A DNA stretch of 64,000 nt from NCBI GenBank assembly GCA_948567375.1, contig OX419757.1, positions 49,349,665 to 49,413,664 of the forward strand, written 5' to 3'. Positions 39,901-47,769 of the stretch are shown piece by piece. The DNA comes from Lunularia cruciata (taxonomy: Eukaryota; Streptophyta; Marchantiopsida; Lunulariales; Lunulariaceae). The position numbers were made by a program, and so were the translations under genes. The first letter of the stretch is position 1. Each line of letters starts with the position of its first letter. Below the pieces are notes generated by a model. That model was not told the DNA's origin and searched no databases. It saw nothing but the letters and a program-made list of their open reading frames with translations.

Positions 39901-41761
39901 AATAATTAGAAGATGGGGTATCTGAATGTGAAGTGTTGGTGGTGTTAGTCACAGGAACAGTGACTTTATGGTTTGATGGCCCAATCCTCAAGTACCCTTT
40001 GTGCCATCGATCAGTTGTGCGTGCTACTCTCAACCATGGCCTCCCAAGAAGTAAGTCATAGCTTGAATCCTTCAAGACTTGGAAAGTCATGAGATTTTGA
40101 ACTCCCATAACTGAAACTACCACCTTATCCATCACCCCTACTGGTCGAACTTGTTGCTTGTTTGCCATGCTCACCACAAATGTTGAAGGTCTTGAGGGTA
40201 TCATACCCAACTTCTTCATCAACCTTTCTGACATGGCATTCACTGCTGATCCTCCATCAACCAATGCATCCTTGATGTTGTGACCATTCACTCTCACATC
40301 AATCTTGGAGGCATATTCACAAGCCTCCCATGGTGCTAGCTTGGCATCCACCACCCCCATTGATACTGGAACTTTTGCCTTCTTCTTCTTTTTGCTCCTT
40401 GTAGAACTCAAACCACCTCTAAGCTCCTTTCTCAAGGTAGGGTTCAAAGCAATTAATTGGCCCACTGTGATGTTAGCCTTGTGACTACCAACATCCTCCA
40501 ACACATTGTAGTTCCATTGTTGCTTTGAGATCAAGAAGTCCTCCATCCCCAACTTCTTCCTTGGAGTCTTTGTTGTTGATGGTGTTGAGGTGCGAGTGCT
40601 CCTAGTAGACATAGGAGTATCCTTGCTTGAAGTAAATCCTTGAGAAGAGTGAACATCCTCTGCAAAACGAGCTCTCTTCTTCTCTTGTGCCAAAAGCTCC
40701 AAATTAAGACCCTTGGAGTTTGAGCACTCTCCCTTCTCATACTTGCTCTCAACCACATCTATGGATGCTATCCCCTTACCTTTGTTGGGATTAGGAGCCA
40801 CTTGGGTTTCACTACCTCCCTCTTTCCCTCTATTGGCTCCCTCATAACCCCTTCCTCCATGGTAAGTGGAATTTGGGCAATTCCTTTGGATATGGCCTCT
40901 TCCTCCACAACCAAAACAATTTCTATCATTGAAATTGTTGGCTGGTTGGCCTCCTCTATATGGATAGTTTCCATAACTCCTAGGTCCTCTCCCTACATTC
41001 TGATCCACCTCTCTCTTCTCCCATAGTTGCACCACATTGATCTTGAGATCCGCAAGTTGTTCTGTGATGGTTTGGAGTGGATCTTTTGGTGGAGGTGCAA
41101 GAATTGGAGCAACTACTACTTGTGGTGCAACCCTTGTCACCAAAGTATCAGAAGTTCCACCATACTTGTAGCCTTGAGGAGGATGCACAACCTCCTTCAC
41201 CACCAAATCACTCTCATCCCCTCCCAAACTCTCCTCCATACGAATTGCGATCTTGATAGCTTCAACCTTGGAAGAAGGTTTCTCATATCTCACCTTGCTT
41301 CTAATTTGTGGTCTCAATCCTCCCACAAAATTCTTGGTGAGCATGGCCCCTATGCCAATCATTGTAGTCTCCACATCATCCCCACCCTTCCTCAACACTA
41401 TGCGAAATCTGGACTCCAACTTTTCCACTCTTTCCACATAGACCCTCACTTTCTCTCCATCTCCTTGCTTGAGAAATGTAACCTCACTCATCAATCTCTC
41501 ATAACTCTCATCAGGAAGAAAGTTCTCAATGAGTGCTGAAGTCAAAGTCTCCCAAGACTCCTCTTCCCCCTCTCTCCTCTCTCTCTTTTGGTATTCTGAC
41601 TCATACCATGTAAGTGCTGCATCCTCAAAGAAATCTGGTAATAATGAGGCCCACTCATTCTTCCTCCTCTCATTGTTTCCTATGCAAGCTCTCTTGAAGT
41701 CTCTCACAAAGGCCTCCACATCTTCTCCATCCTTGCCAAAGAAAACCGGAAGTTTCCCCAT
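36935..41761 (-). CDS. Gag-pol polyprotein of element C, intact, 1608 codons
   Basis: Single open frame for a complete Ty3/gypsy polyprotein. Gag capsid is at about 1-240 (ALTWYESEYQKR, ENFLPDESYERLMSEVTFLK). The CCHC knuckle CFGCGGRGHIQRNC is at 282-295. Protease active site ALVDGGSAVNAM has Asp at 502 (DGG in place of DT/SG). RT runs about 740-1000 with VCVDYKKLNAV at 791, MPFGLCNAPATF and FIDD at 891-894. RNase H has Asp1042, the TERE motif at 1081-1084, Asp1109 and Asp1152. Integrase has the finger H1252-H1260-C1291-C1294 and catalytic D1322, D1382, E1418 (35 residues between the last two). A GPF motif at 1571-1573 (PKYFGPFIVEKV) lies near the C-terminus. No chromodomain. The start is the first ATG after L2, 68 bases beyond its stop. 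No frameshift or readthrough is needed between gag and pol. Confidence 0.96.
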   Translation of the reverse strand: MGKLPVFFGKDGEDVEAFVRDFKRACIGNNERRKNEWASLLPDFFEDAALTWYESEYQKRERREGEEESWETLTSALIENFLPDESYERLMSEVTFLKQGDGEKVRVYVERVEKLESRFRIVLRKGGDDVETTMIGIGAMLTKNFVGGLRPQIRSKVRYEKPSSKVEAIKIAIRMEESLGGDESDLVVKEVVHPPQGYKYGGTSDTLVTRVAPQVVVAPILAPPPKDPLQTITEQLADLKINVVQLWEKREVDQNVGRGPRSYGNYPYRGGQPANNFNDRNCFGCGGRGHIQRNCPNSTYHGGRGYEGANRGKEGGSETQVAPNPNKGKGIASIDVVESKYEKGECSNSKGLNLELLAQEKKRARFAEDVHSSQGFTSSKDTPMSTRSTRTSTPSTTKTPRKKLGMEDFLISKQQWNYNVLEDVGSHKANITVGQLIALNPTLRKELRGGLSSTRSKKKKKAKVPVSMGVVDAKLAPWEACEYASKIDVRVNGHNIKDALVDGGSAVNAMSERLMKKLGMIPSRPSTFVVSMANKQQVRPVGVMDKVVVSVMGVQNLMTFQVLKDSSYDLLLGRPWLRVARTTDRWHKGYLRIGPSNHKVTVPVTNTTNTSHSDTPSSNYWESDSEEGASGVDTSMEEETSTEEDESESDSDVYPLCAMDFAPKPEVLKDPDKSPLTLEEVERRLSTLKYGPNVTKEEKVRFEEIFRKFIHVFAFSYKDLKEVTLEEHKIEVESHARPIRQKQRRISPPISLVVKEEIDKLKEAGFIFEVENSEWVSPIVIVKKKNGKLRVCVDYKKLNAVTKKDYYPLPFIDEILEEVAGHERYSFGDGYSGYNQIKIAPEHQQLTTFTTPWGTYAFKVMPFGLCNAPATFQRFMNKVFEPFIGKFVRDFIDDFCVYGSKEEHFELLIKVLQRLDEANASLNPEKCIFGCEEGLLLGHIISKDGIAVDPEKVRKISDLPFPSSLTKLRQFLGMVGYYRRFIFSFSNKAYALTIYMKKGVDYMVILEDKEALKAFEELKQSLVVAPILAKPDWSKPFILYTDASNVAIGCTLSQLDQDGHDHPIAYASRQMVSAEKNYSVTEREGLAVIFGLKKFRHYLIGGKATIVTDHKALKYIFNKPNVEGRLARWMILLSEYDYTIEDRPGKKHANADLLSRAYDHDGDEPVDDSFPDEELMTISVTQEIPMEYKEIVDFVTRGNYPEGMHARERKALAARSRPYTMVEDILFHQGADGLLRRAVGKEESILLIKEFHEGLVCGGHFARKVTAFKILDAGYHWRGIFKDCLDYCKTCHVCQAFARKSTSTPPLRSIPLLGPFEKWGIDFVGPLNRAPRNNRYIVVVTDYLTKWVEARPLRNKNEDEVGRFLYERIITRFGCPLELVSDRGGEFTGSITTAMLRHFSITHRVTTSYKPNSNGLAERTNQTLCMMLAKDAEMEGAKHHWDKRIHAVLWEYRTTMKTSTRYSPFQLVYGIESTVPIHFDLPTFQSIHRRLKKAQGSDAGKSRKDQLMELEEARAVAMVRVEQAQRKQKESDDKRQGKKKVEPFKEGDWVMLFDSIRFKRVQKKFLPKYFGPFIVEKVWGNYTYDLKELGGRHFDRINHDKLKMYHRR

Positions 41762-41829
41762 CTTAACCCCTCACTATCTTTCTTTTCTCTTAATTTTTTT
41801 TTTCTCTTTTCTTTTCTCTCACTCTATTA

Positions 41830-41994
41830 CTAATAGAGTATATACATGACTAACACCATCTGAGAATAATCCACTCTAGGGAACACAAAAGGTTCAGGTT
41901 GCTCCAAGATTTCTATAGCAACATCAAATCCTAGAGTGCATATTAATCTAACTCTCATGGATAGTTTATCCATAAGTTGAAAGATTATCTCCAT
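41830..41994 (-). CDS. L2: small leader protein paralogue just upstream of gag
   Basis: 54 codons, beginning two bases after the stop of the zinc-knuckle frame and ending 68 bases before the gag ATG. Without gaps its last 42 residues match the last 42 residues of L1 (before its terminal Thr) at 19 positions by my count. Shared features are MR..L..TLG, LE..-PFV, P.V..Y and a final YILY. Such a match between neighbouring frames points to an internal duplication. No known family recognised. It could be a small translated protein or an uORF controlling gag; the codon-level similarity favours a protein. Confidence 0.6.
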   Translation of the reverse strand: MEIIFQLMDKLSMRVRLICTLGFDVAIEILEQPEPFVFPRVDYSQMVLVMYILY

Positions 41995-41996
41995 CA

Positions 41997-42494
41997 CTAA
42001 TCTTGAGAACTAGCTGATGAAGGTGGTAGTATTTCTGTAGCTGTACTAAGACTCTCTCCAAGATCCTTCACCAAAGTTTCCAAAAGTGCTTTTACTCCAC
42101 TACACTCATGTCCTTTTGGAAGTCCTTCAACTCCACAAACCTCACACAACTCCTTGGTCTTAGATCTTCTCCCTCCCAATCTTGGTGAAGAAGGTCCAAC
42201 ATGCAAACCCAAGTCAAGTAAGCCTCTCCTTTCCCTCAATCTCTTGCTCTCAAAGGTTAATGGACATGAACTTGCCTTATGTCCCTTCTCTCCACATAGA
42301 AAGCACTTAGACTCACTCTTTCCTCCAAGTGGTGTAGGTTTTTGGATCCTCTCAACATTCTCTTCAAATTCTATTGTAAACTCTCTTTTCCTCAAATCCA
42401 CCCCTACAATCACCTCAAACCCTTGGGGAACCTTGCATAATCTCAATTTCCACTCTTGATGACCCTCCATGTTCCCAAAGATGAATCTAAACAC
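41997..42494 (-). CDS. Extra zinc-knuckle protein upstream of gag in element C
   Basis: 165 codons (MFRFIFGNMEGHQEWKLRL at the start) with a clean CCHC knuckle CFLCGEKGHKASSC and a second Cys/His cluster CEVCGVEGLPKGHEC, then a Ser/Thr-rich tail. It lies in the untranslated-leader position between primer site and gag, in a different frame from gag, and is separate from the gag knuckle. The N-terminal part (VPQGFEVIVGVDLRKREFTI) plus one knuckle recalls plant DUF4283/zf-CCHC proteins; that is a guess. It may be a captured host or LINE fragment. It is absent from E because of a deletion, so conservation cannot be judged here. Confidence 0.55.
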   Translation of the reverse strand: MFRFIFGNMEGHQEWKLRLCKVPQGFEVIVGVDLRKREFTIEFEENVERIQKPTPLGGKSESKCFLCGEKGHKASSCPLTFESKRLRERRGLLDLGLHVGPSSPRLGGRRSKTKELCEVCGVEGLPKGHECSGVKALLETLVKDLGESLSTATEILPPSSASSQD

Positions 42495-43118
42495 TCAAAC
42501 ATGCTTTTTGTTGATCTCAAACTTCTCATGCATGAGATCTCCACTCTGCAGAATTGACCCTTCCTCACAATGTCACTCAAATCTCCCAACAAATATGTCA
42601 CAGTCCTCTGAAATTTTCCACACTTGATCACAACTCTAGGGCGTCCCTCCCTGCAAAATTTTAGATCTTTTCATCAAGCCATTTGGCCTAGACACCTTTC
42701 TATTCAGCACCCATATTTCAGATTTGGTCTGAAAACCACCCCCCTCACTTCAAAAACTCATAACGCACTGCGCAAAAATGATCTCTCTCTAATTTTTGTG
42801 GCACCAGGTAGGATACAATGCACTGAATTTTCTTGGAAATTTTCAGGACAATTCACTAAAAATTGAAGAAATGGCAGACTCTGTACAATTTTCCAGAGAG
42901 CATGTAGTTGCGGGAGCACTTTACCCTATCAACTTTCAAAAATTCTAGCCCAGTGCGCATAGAAGCTCTCTCAATAATTTCAAGTGTGCTAACTGAAAGA
43001 TAACCCAAGCTATCATGTGTAGAAATCTCAAGTCCAGATCTCAAACTTGAGATTTTGCCCAAAATCACCTTAATCCCCAAAATCTGCAATCCACCTCACA
43101 CAATCTCTCCAATTCCTC
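42495..43118 (-). other. Leader region of element C without a clear gene
   Basis: 624 bases between L1 and the zinc-knuckle frame. The only frame here is a 62-codon one (42,631-42,443) overlapping the start of the zinc-knuckle frame, with no recognisable motif. Possibly packaging and untranslated leader sequence. Confidence 0.4.
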
Positions 43119-43352
43119 TCATGTGTACAAGATGTACAAAATCACCTCAAGGACATCATAATGAACTACAGGGTATACAAATGGATCTTGGTTCTCTAAC
43201 ATAAGTTCAGCCCTCTCCTCTCCTAATGTTCTCTCCAAGTGAGCTCTCATAGCCTCCTTCTGCCTAATGTAGAATTGGACGCGGAACATTATCTTGCCTT
43301 CTAGAGAGGTCCCGGCAACGGAACCAAAAATGTGAGCCGGCCTGTCTCTCAC
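43119..43352 (-). CDS. L1: small leader protein at the LTR/primer-site junction of element C
   Basis: 77 codons starting with an ATG inside the LTR (43,352) and reading in frame through the primer site. The conserved part begins near residue 22 (MFRVQFYIRQKEAMRAHLE) and continues ENQDPFVYPVVHYDVLEV with a YILYT end. The same protein is intact in element E (62,836-63,069), and related ones precede gag in F and G. Translation may start at Met1 or Met22. Function unknown; a regulatory uORF role is an alternative. Confidence 0.6.
   Translation of the reverse strand: MRDRPAHIFGSVAGTSLEGKIMFRVQFYIRQKEAMRAHLERTLGEERAELMLENQDPFVYPVVHYDVLEVILYILYT
43310..43326 (-). other. Primer binding site of element C (Asp-like variant)
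   Basis: Minus-strand TGGTTCCGTTGCCGGGA, four bases after the LTR end. It matches 14 of 17 bases of the plant tRNA-Asp site TGGCGCCGTTGCCGGGG, differing at positions 4, 5 and 17. Either a variant Asp site or a match to another tRNA I cannot name. Confidence 0.75.
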
Positions 43353-44009
43353 TCAGGATGAACCTCTGATGGCTATTATGGTAGCGCACCATGGACTAAG
43401 AAGGCAAGGAACCCCAACTCCATCATACTCCTCCAAGGCTAACACTCCAAGACTCAAGACATTGCTCACTAGAAAACTCAATGAGAGAGAGATAGTTGCA
43501 AATGAAAGGATGATGAGTACCTCCTCACTCCTTGTTTATATACTTGTGAAATAGTTACATACCAAAGTTACTAATTACCGTAGTAACTCAAGTTACTAGA
43601 CTAAAAGTCAAGTAAAGTCAAAAAGTAGAAAGGAATATCCATTCACATGGGCATATTCCCCTTATCTTGACCCAACCACTAAAGCAAGGATTCCTTCACA
43701 TGGGCTATCCTTGGACTAAAGAAGAATCCAAAACAAAAAGGCTTGCGGGCCCAAGAGTTCTCAACTCTTTCCCCAAAGCCAAACACCTAGGAATAATACC
43801 AAGTCAACACACTAAAATCCAAAATAGTGGTGCTCATCTTTTCTACTTCCTCTAAAGTAAGGTCCCATCTATCTTAGCTATGACTAACTTTAGCTAACCA
43901 TGACTAATATAGAACCATCCTTTATCTCTATATAAATAATATCTCTTAAGTACTTGTAATACCAAGCTAAATATCACAATACCACACACATGCACAAATG
44001 GGTGTTACA
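43331..44009 (-). repeat. 5' LTR of element C (679 bp)
   Basis: Near-identical to 36,208-36,886. Compared with the C-type LTR copies at 21,756 and 62,166 it lacks the bases TAAGCATGTGGTC next to the ATTCCCC segment, which defines a subfamily. Confidence 0.97.
43534..43543 (-). promoter_or_regulatory. Probable TATA box in C 5' LTR
   Basis: GTATATAAAC on the minus strand, about 470 bases into the LTR, which leaves room for an R-U5 of roughly 175 bases. It is conserved in the other LTR and at 62,645-62,654 in E. Confidence 0.5.
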
Positions 44010-45444
44010 GATCTAAAATTGTATCGGTAAAAGGCAAAGGATGATGATCTTTCCTTGTGACTGCGTTCAACTTTTGGAAGTCTTGGCACACTCGGATCTT
44101 CCCTGTTTTCTTCTTTGGGACAATGACAATGGCGGAGACCCATTCACTACTTAAGACAGGGAAGATGATTTCGGCCCCTAAGTACTTGTCGATTTCATCT
44201 TTCACCAAAAGCGAGTACTTCGGGTTCAGGCGGTATTGTCGCCGCCAAACCGGAATTGCACCTTCAACAAGATCAATCCAGTGTTCTTTGAATTCTCGTG
44301 GAATACCCGGCATTTGATCAATCAACCAGGCAAATACATCTTGGAATTCTATAAACTAGGCAATGTATCCTGCCAACTCTTCCGAAGTAATTGTCTTCAA
44401 AATTTTTAAATTTTTTCCTTAAGTTAATAAAACATCTTGACAGTCATCGGGGTTGATGACTCCTTCAACGTGGCTTACTCGGCTTAACCCGAGGCAAGCG
44501 GCCATCAAACCCCCTTCCTCTAAGTCAGGTTCACCCGAGGTGAGGTCATATGGATCTTTGTCTTCAACATCCACCTCGTAGCATTCCAAGTAATTAACTT
44601 GGACTTCATTTTCGGATTCATCTGAGGATGAAGACAATGATTCTTTGGATTTGTCCTCCTCTTTTGACAAACTTGTTTCCCCAAGATGGGGAACCTTTGT
44701 CCAACTCACAGTCACCAGCTTCTGATCTTTGGACAAAATGTCCTTAAATCTTAACCTCTGCTGATGCCAATCCACCACGACTTGGGCACTGTACAACCAG
44801 GGTCTACCAATCAATAGAGGGTAACTAGTCTTTGTCACTGGTCGCAACACAATGTAGTTCAACTTGAAGGGTACTCCTCCAATGATTGTGGTAATGTTTG
44901 ACAGCATGCCCAATGGCCGTCTCCTGGTTTGGTCTGCAAACTTCAACACTCGGGGTGTGGGTTCAAATGTGTGATACCCGAGTCGATTTGCAGTATCCTC
45001 GATCATGACATTCACACCGGACCCAGAGTCGATGGGTATCAATGTGATCATGCACCATGTAATCGCTGCATCTACCTCGGGAGATCCCAAATCTTCTTGT
45101 TCAATATGATAGATAGTAGGCAGGTCCTTCTTTGACATCGACCTCACCCTCTTGAGGGCCGAATTCAGCTGTCTCTTGTACAGCTTGTTATCTTCCCACA
45201 ACTACTTGAATGTAACGTTGGCAATTGTGGTTGCCAAATCTGCTACAATATTGTATTGAGGTACTCCTCCCAATTTGACCGTCTTTGCCTTCGGCTTTGG
45301 GTCCAAAGTCTCTCGATGTTCCCTCTTGACTTCGGGGCGCTTCAAAATGGTAACGGGCTTGCCAACGGCCTTAACCCGAGGTTCCTTGGGTTGGCCCACC
45401 TCGGCTTGGATCAGACCCTTTACTTTGGATCGGATGTCCACCAA
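44010..45444 (-). pseudogene. Protease and RT N-terminal part of element D
   Basis: The 260-codon piece at 45,201-44,419 contains the protease with intact IDSGSGVNVMIEDT, then FADQTRRRPLGML and PLLIGRPWLYSAQVVVDW. RT begins at 44,325-44,005 with EWVSAIVIVPKKK and CQDFQKLNAVTRKDHHPLPF, then is cut by element C. Stops fall at 44,326-44,418 and a shift at 45,201. Confidence 0.88.
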
Positions 45445-47681
45445 AAAACTGGAGACTTCGTCTTCGTCTCCTCTTCCAAACTCAGTTCCCGAGTCCTAAG
45501 TAGTGCCTCCTTTAGTTCTTTCTGCAAGGCTTTAGCTTTGGCTTTTGCGAGGAACCCTAAATCCTTGGCAGAAAGAATTGCTTTTGGGCGCAGTCTCTTC
45601 GCCTTTCTGGAAGACGACGAGGTCGTACTCAGTTCTTCAGGATCACGCTTCTTCTTGCTGGAGCGTGTCTCAACTTTCAAAATTTCAAGGTCCGGCCATT
45701 CTCCTTCCGAGGCCAAACTCCCTTCTTGAGGTCTTTCTTCCTCAAGAGTAATACAATTTACATTAGTATCCCCCTTTGGCTGAAGTGCTGCACGCTCAGC
45801 GGGGGTCTGTACATACTTTACAGGCGGCTTTGGGTTTGGTGGGTGAGGGCATTGGTTGCCCGTATGCTCCAATCCTTTACAATTTCCGCATAGGGGAATG
45901 TACCCAATTTGCCTTCTTGGCTTGGGACAGTTTGGAGACCAATGTCCCATTGAGCCACAATTATAACAGGCTCCGGGTGCAACATTCTGAGGCCTATTCT
46001 GGTTGCTCATTGGTGGTCTTTGTGGAGGAGCATTGGGGTTATACTCCCTGGGTCCATACCTTGGACCTTGATAAGATGTGCTTGCTTGAGGCTGTACGTC
46101 CTACGTTTGGTACACAGCCTCATCGTCCTCGTCTTGGTTCTATCCCGGAACCCAATCAATTTGCTACACCGGGAATGCATTACGAGTATTGCATTCTGTG
46201 TTGGCGTGGCCTGATTTGCCACATGTGGTGCACCATACATTAGATCTTCCAAACGCTGGGGCCTTCCTTTGGTCTTTGGCCCCAATCATCTGGATCTTGA
46301 AATCCAAGAACTTCTTGATGAGTGCATCCAACTTGGTATCCACCTTATTTACACTCTTTGCTGGAGGAGTCACTGGTTTCTTGCCTCCACGTCTTCTGAC
46401 TTGTCTTGGCTTTGATTCTTCTTTGGATTCCAAAGAAGAGCTCAAAGACATGGAGGATTCTTCCAAAGAAGGGGATGTACTGCGCAAAGCTCTCCTTTTG
46501 GGCTTCTTGCCTTTCTTCTCCCGATTTCTTTGGTTACCGGCAGAGTGAGAGTGAGCCGCTTTGTAACGAGCGACATGTTTGAGTACTTTGTCCAGGGAAG
46601 TTACATTCCTCTCCCTTGCAAAGATTCATATCTCTGGTGCCAGTCCCCCGAGGAACCAGGAAATGGCTTGGGCATCGGAGTAACCCACCACCCCCGATTG
46701 CTTGGGAACTTGGTTCAATAGGGCCATGAACCGCTCAGAGTAGTCTCTCAACTTCTCCTTCTTGCCTCGGTCCAAATTGTTGAGTGCCACAAAGACACTC
46801 GTGTCATAATCAACCTCCTGGAATGGTTTGAGGAAGTTGTTTCTCAAGTCTGCCCAGTCCGCTGGTACAAACCCCTTCTAGGTCACATGAGTGTATCAGC
46901 TCCGAGCTTTCTTGTGGAGCAAACTTGGGAAAATTCTCAGTCGGTCTGCCGAGTCATGCTCCTTGTTAGCCAAGGAGATGACTTTGAATTCTTTGATGAA
47001 TTCATCGGGGTCTTTGTCTTGTTCTGTCCCCCTTGTACTTCTGATAGGCGTGTCGGGTGACAGGCAACGAAGTCATTGTTTGATGCACTGGATCGGCTGA
47101 GGTAGTGTTGAACTTGACAGAACTGAAGGATTGGCTGGTATTGATGCCGTGTTGTCAGCCCAAGGATTCCAATTTTTCAAATTCAAGGTGGGGTCTTCTT
47201 TGACAATTTCTGCTATGAGGGTGTCAACTTCAACCCGAGTGGAAGATTCAGGATCAACACCTTCGATTGGTTCTTCAAAGTTCCTTCGGGACAATCGAGG
47301 AATCGTTCGTAGAAGATGTTGACACTTGTCTTCAGTAAGTGTTCGTGATGTCTTGTCTTGAACAAAGTTCTTCAAGGACACAACTTCCGTTACAGCTCTA
47401 GGGGAAGTTGGTGTACTCGGCCGCAATGCATATGTTTTCCCACTCGATTCTGTCTTCTTCTTGGAAGAAGAGGGAGATGCGAAGTAGCCTTGCCAACCGC
47501 CTTTGCATTTCCTGTGGTCAAGTTCTTGCAAGGCTTCTTGCACTTCGTGAAGGAGTTGAAAATCCAATGCCTCCCATTCAGTTTTGTCCACGGTGGATGG
47601 GACGTTTAGACGTTTGTCTTCTTCACGCTGAAGTGCTCGTCTTTGAGCTCTCTCTTCCCGTTGTTCTCTTGATGCAGACAT
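45445..47681 (-). pseudogene. Gag of element D, broken
   Basis: ATG at 47,681, 65 bases past the primer site. The first 202 codons are open (47,681-47,073) and include a basic N-terminus and LHEVQEALQELDHRKCKGGW. Capsid parts follow in pieces (46,847-46,626 has LNNLDRGKKEKLRDYSERFM). Two knuckles occur at 46,010-45,420, CYNCGSMGHWSPNC and CGNCKGLEHTGNQC, then a Lys/Glu-rich linker. Better preserved than in A; the N-terminus fixes the gag start for the family. Confidence 0.88.
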
Positions 47682-47745
47682 TCATATTGCATTGATACCC
47701 AGTTTCAAATTTGGCTTTGTATTCTTCCACTTCCAAGATTTGTAT

Positions 47746-47762
47746 CCCCGGCAGCGGCGCCA
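47746..47762 (-). other. Primer binding site (tRNA-Asp), element D
   Basis: Plus-strand CCCCGGCAGCGGCGCCA, one base different from the plant tRNA-Asp(GUC) 3' end, 7 bases from the LTR edge. Confidence 0.9.
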
Positions 47763-47769
47763 AAAATCA

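Larger units (their letters stand above)
36208..44009 (-). mobile_element. Element C: young full-length Ty3/gypsy element nested in D
   Basis: 7.8 kb with 679-bp LTRs at both ends that differ at only about three positions by eye. Flanked by the 4-bp duplication GATC (36,204-36,207 and 44,010-44,013); the joined flanks restore the D RT sequence seen uninterrupted in A near 5,960. In sense order: LTR, Asp-like primer site, leader L1, zinc-knuckle frame, leader L2, uninterrupted 1608-codon gag-pol, polypurine tract, LTR. This is the only copy in the window that looks capable of encoding all its proteins. Confidence 0.97.

Noticed and set aside
41027..41539. 170-codon plus-strand frame opposite gag of C, also at 63,166-63,642 on the other strand
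   Set aside because: Antisense shadow of a real gag frame; the similarity follows from the DNA identity of C and E.
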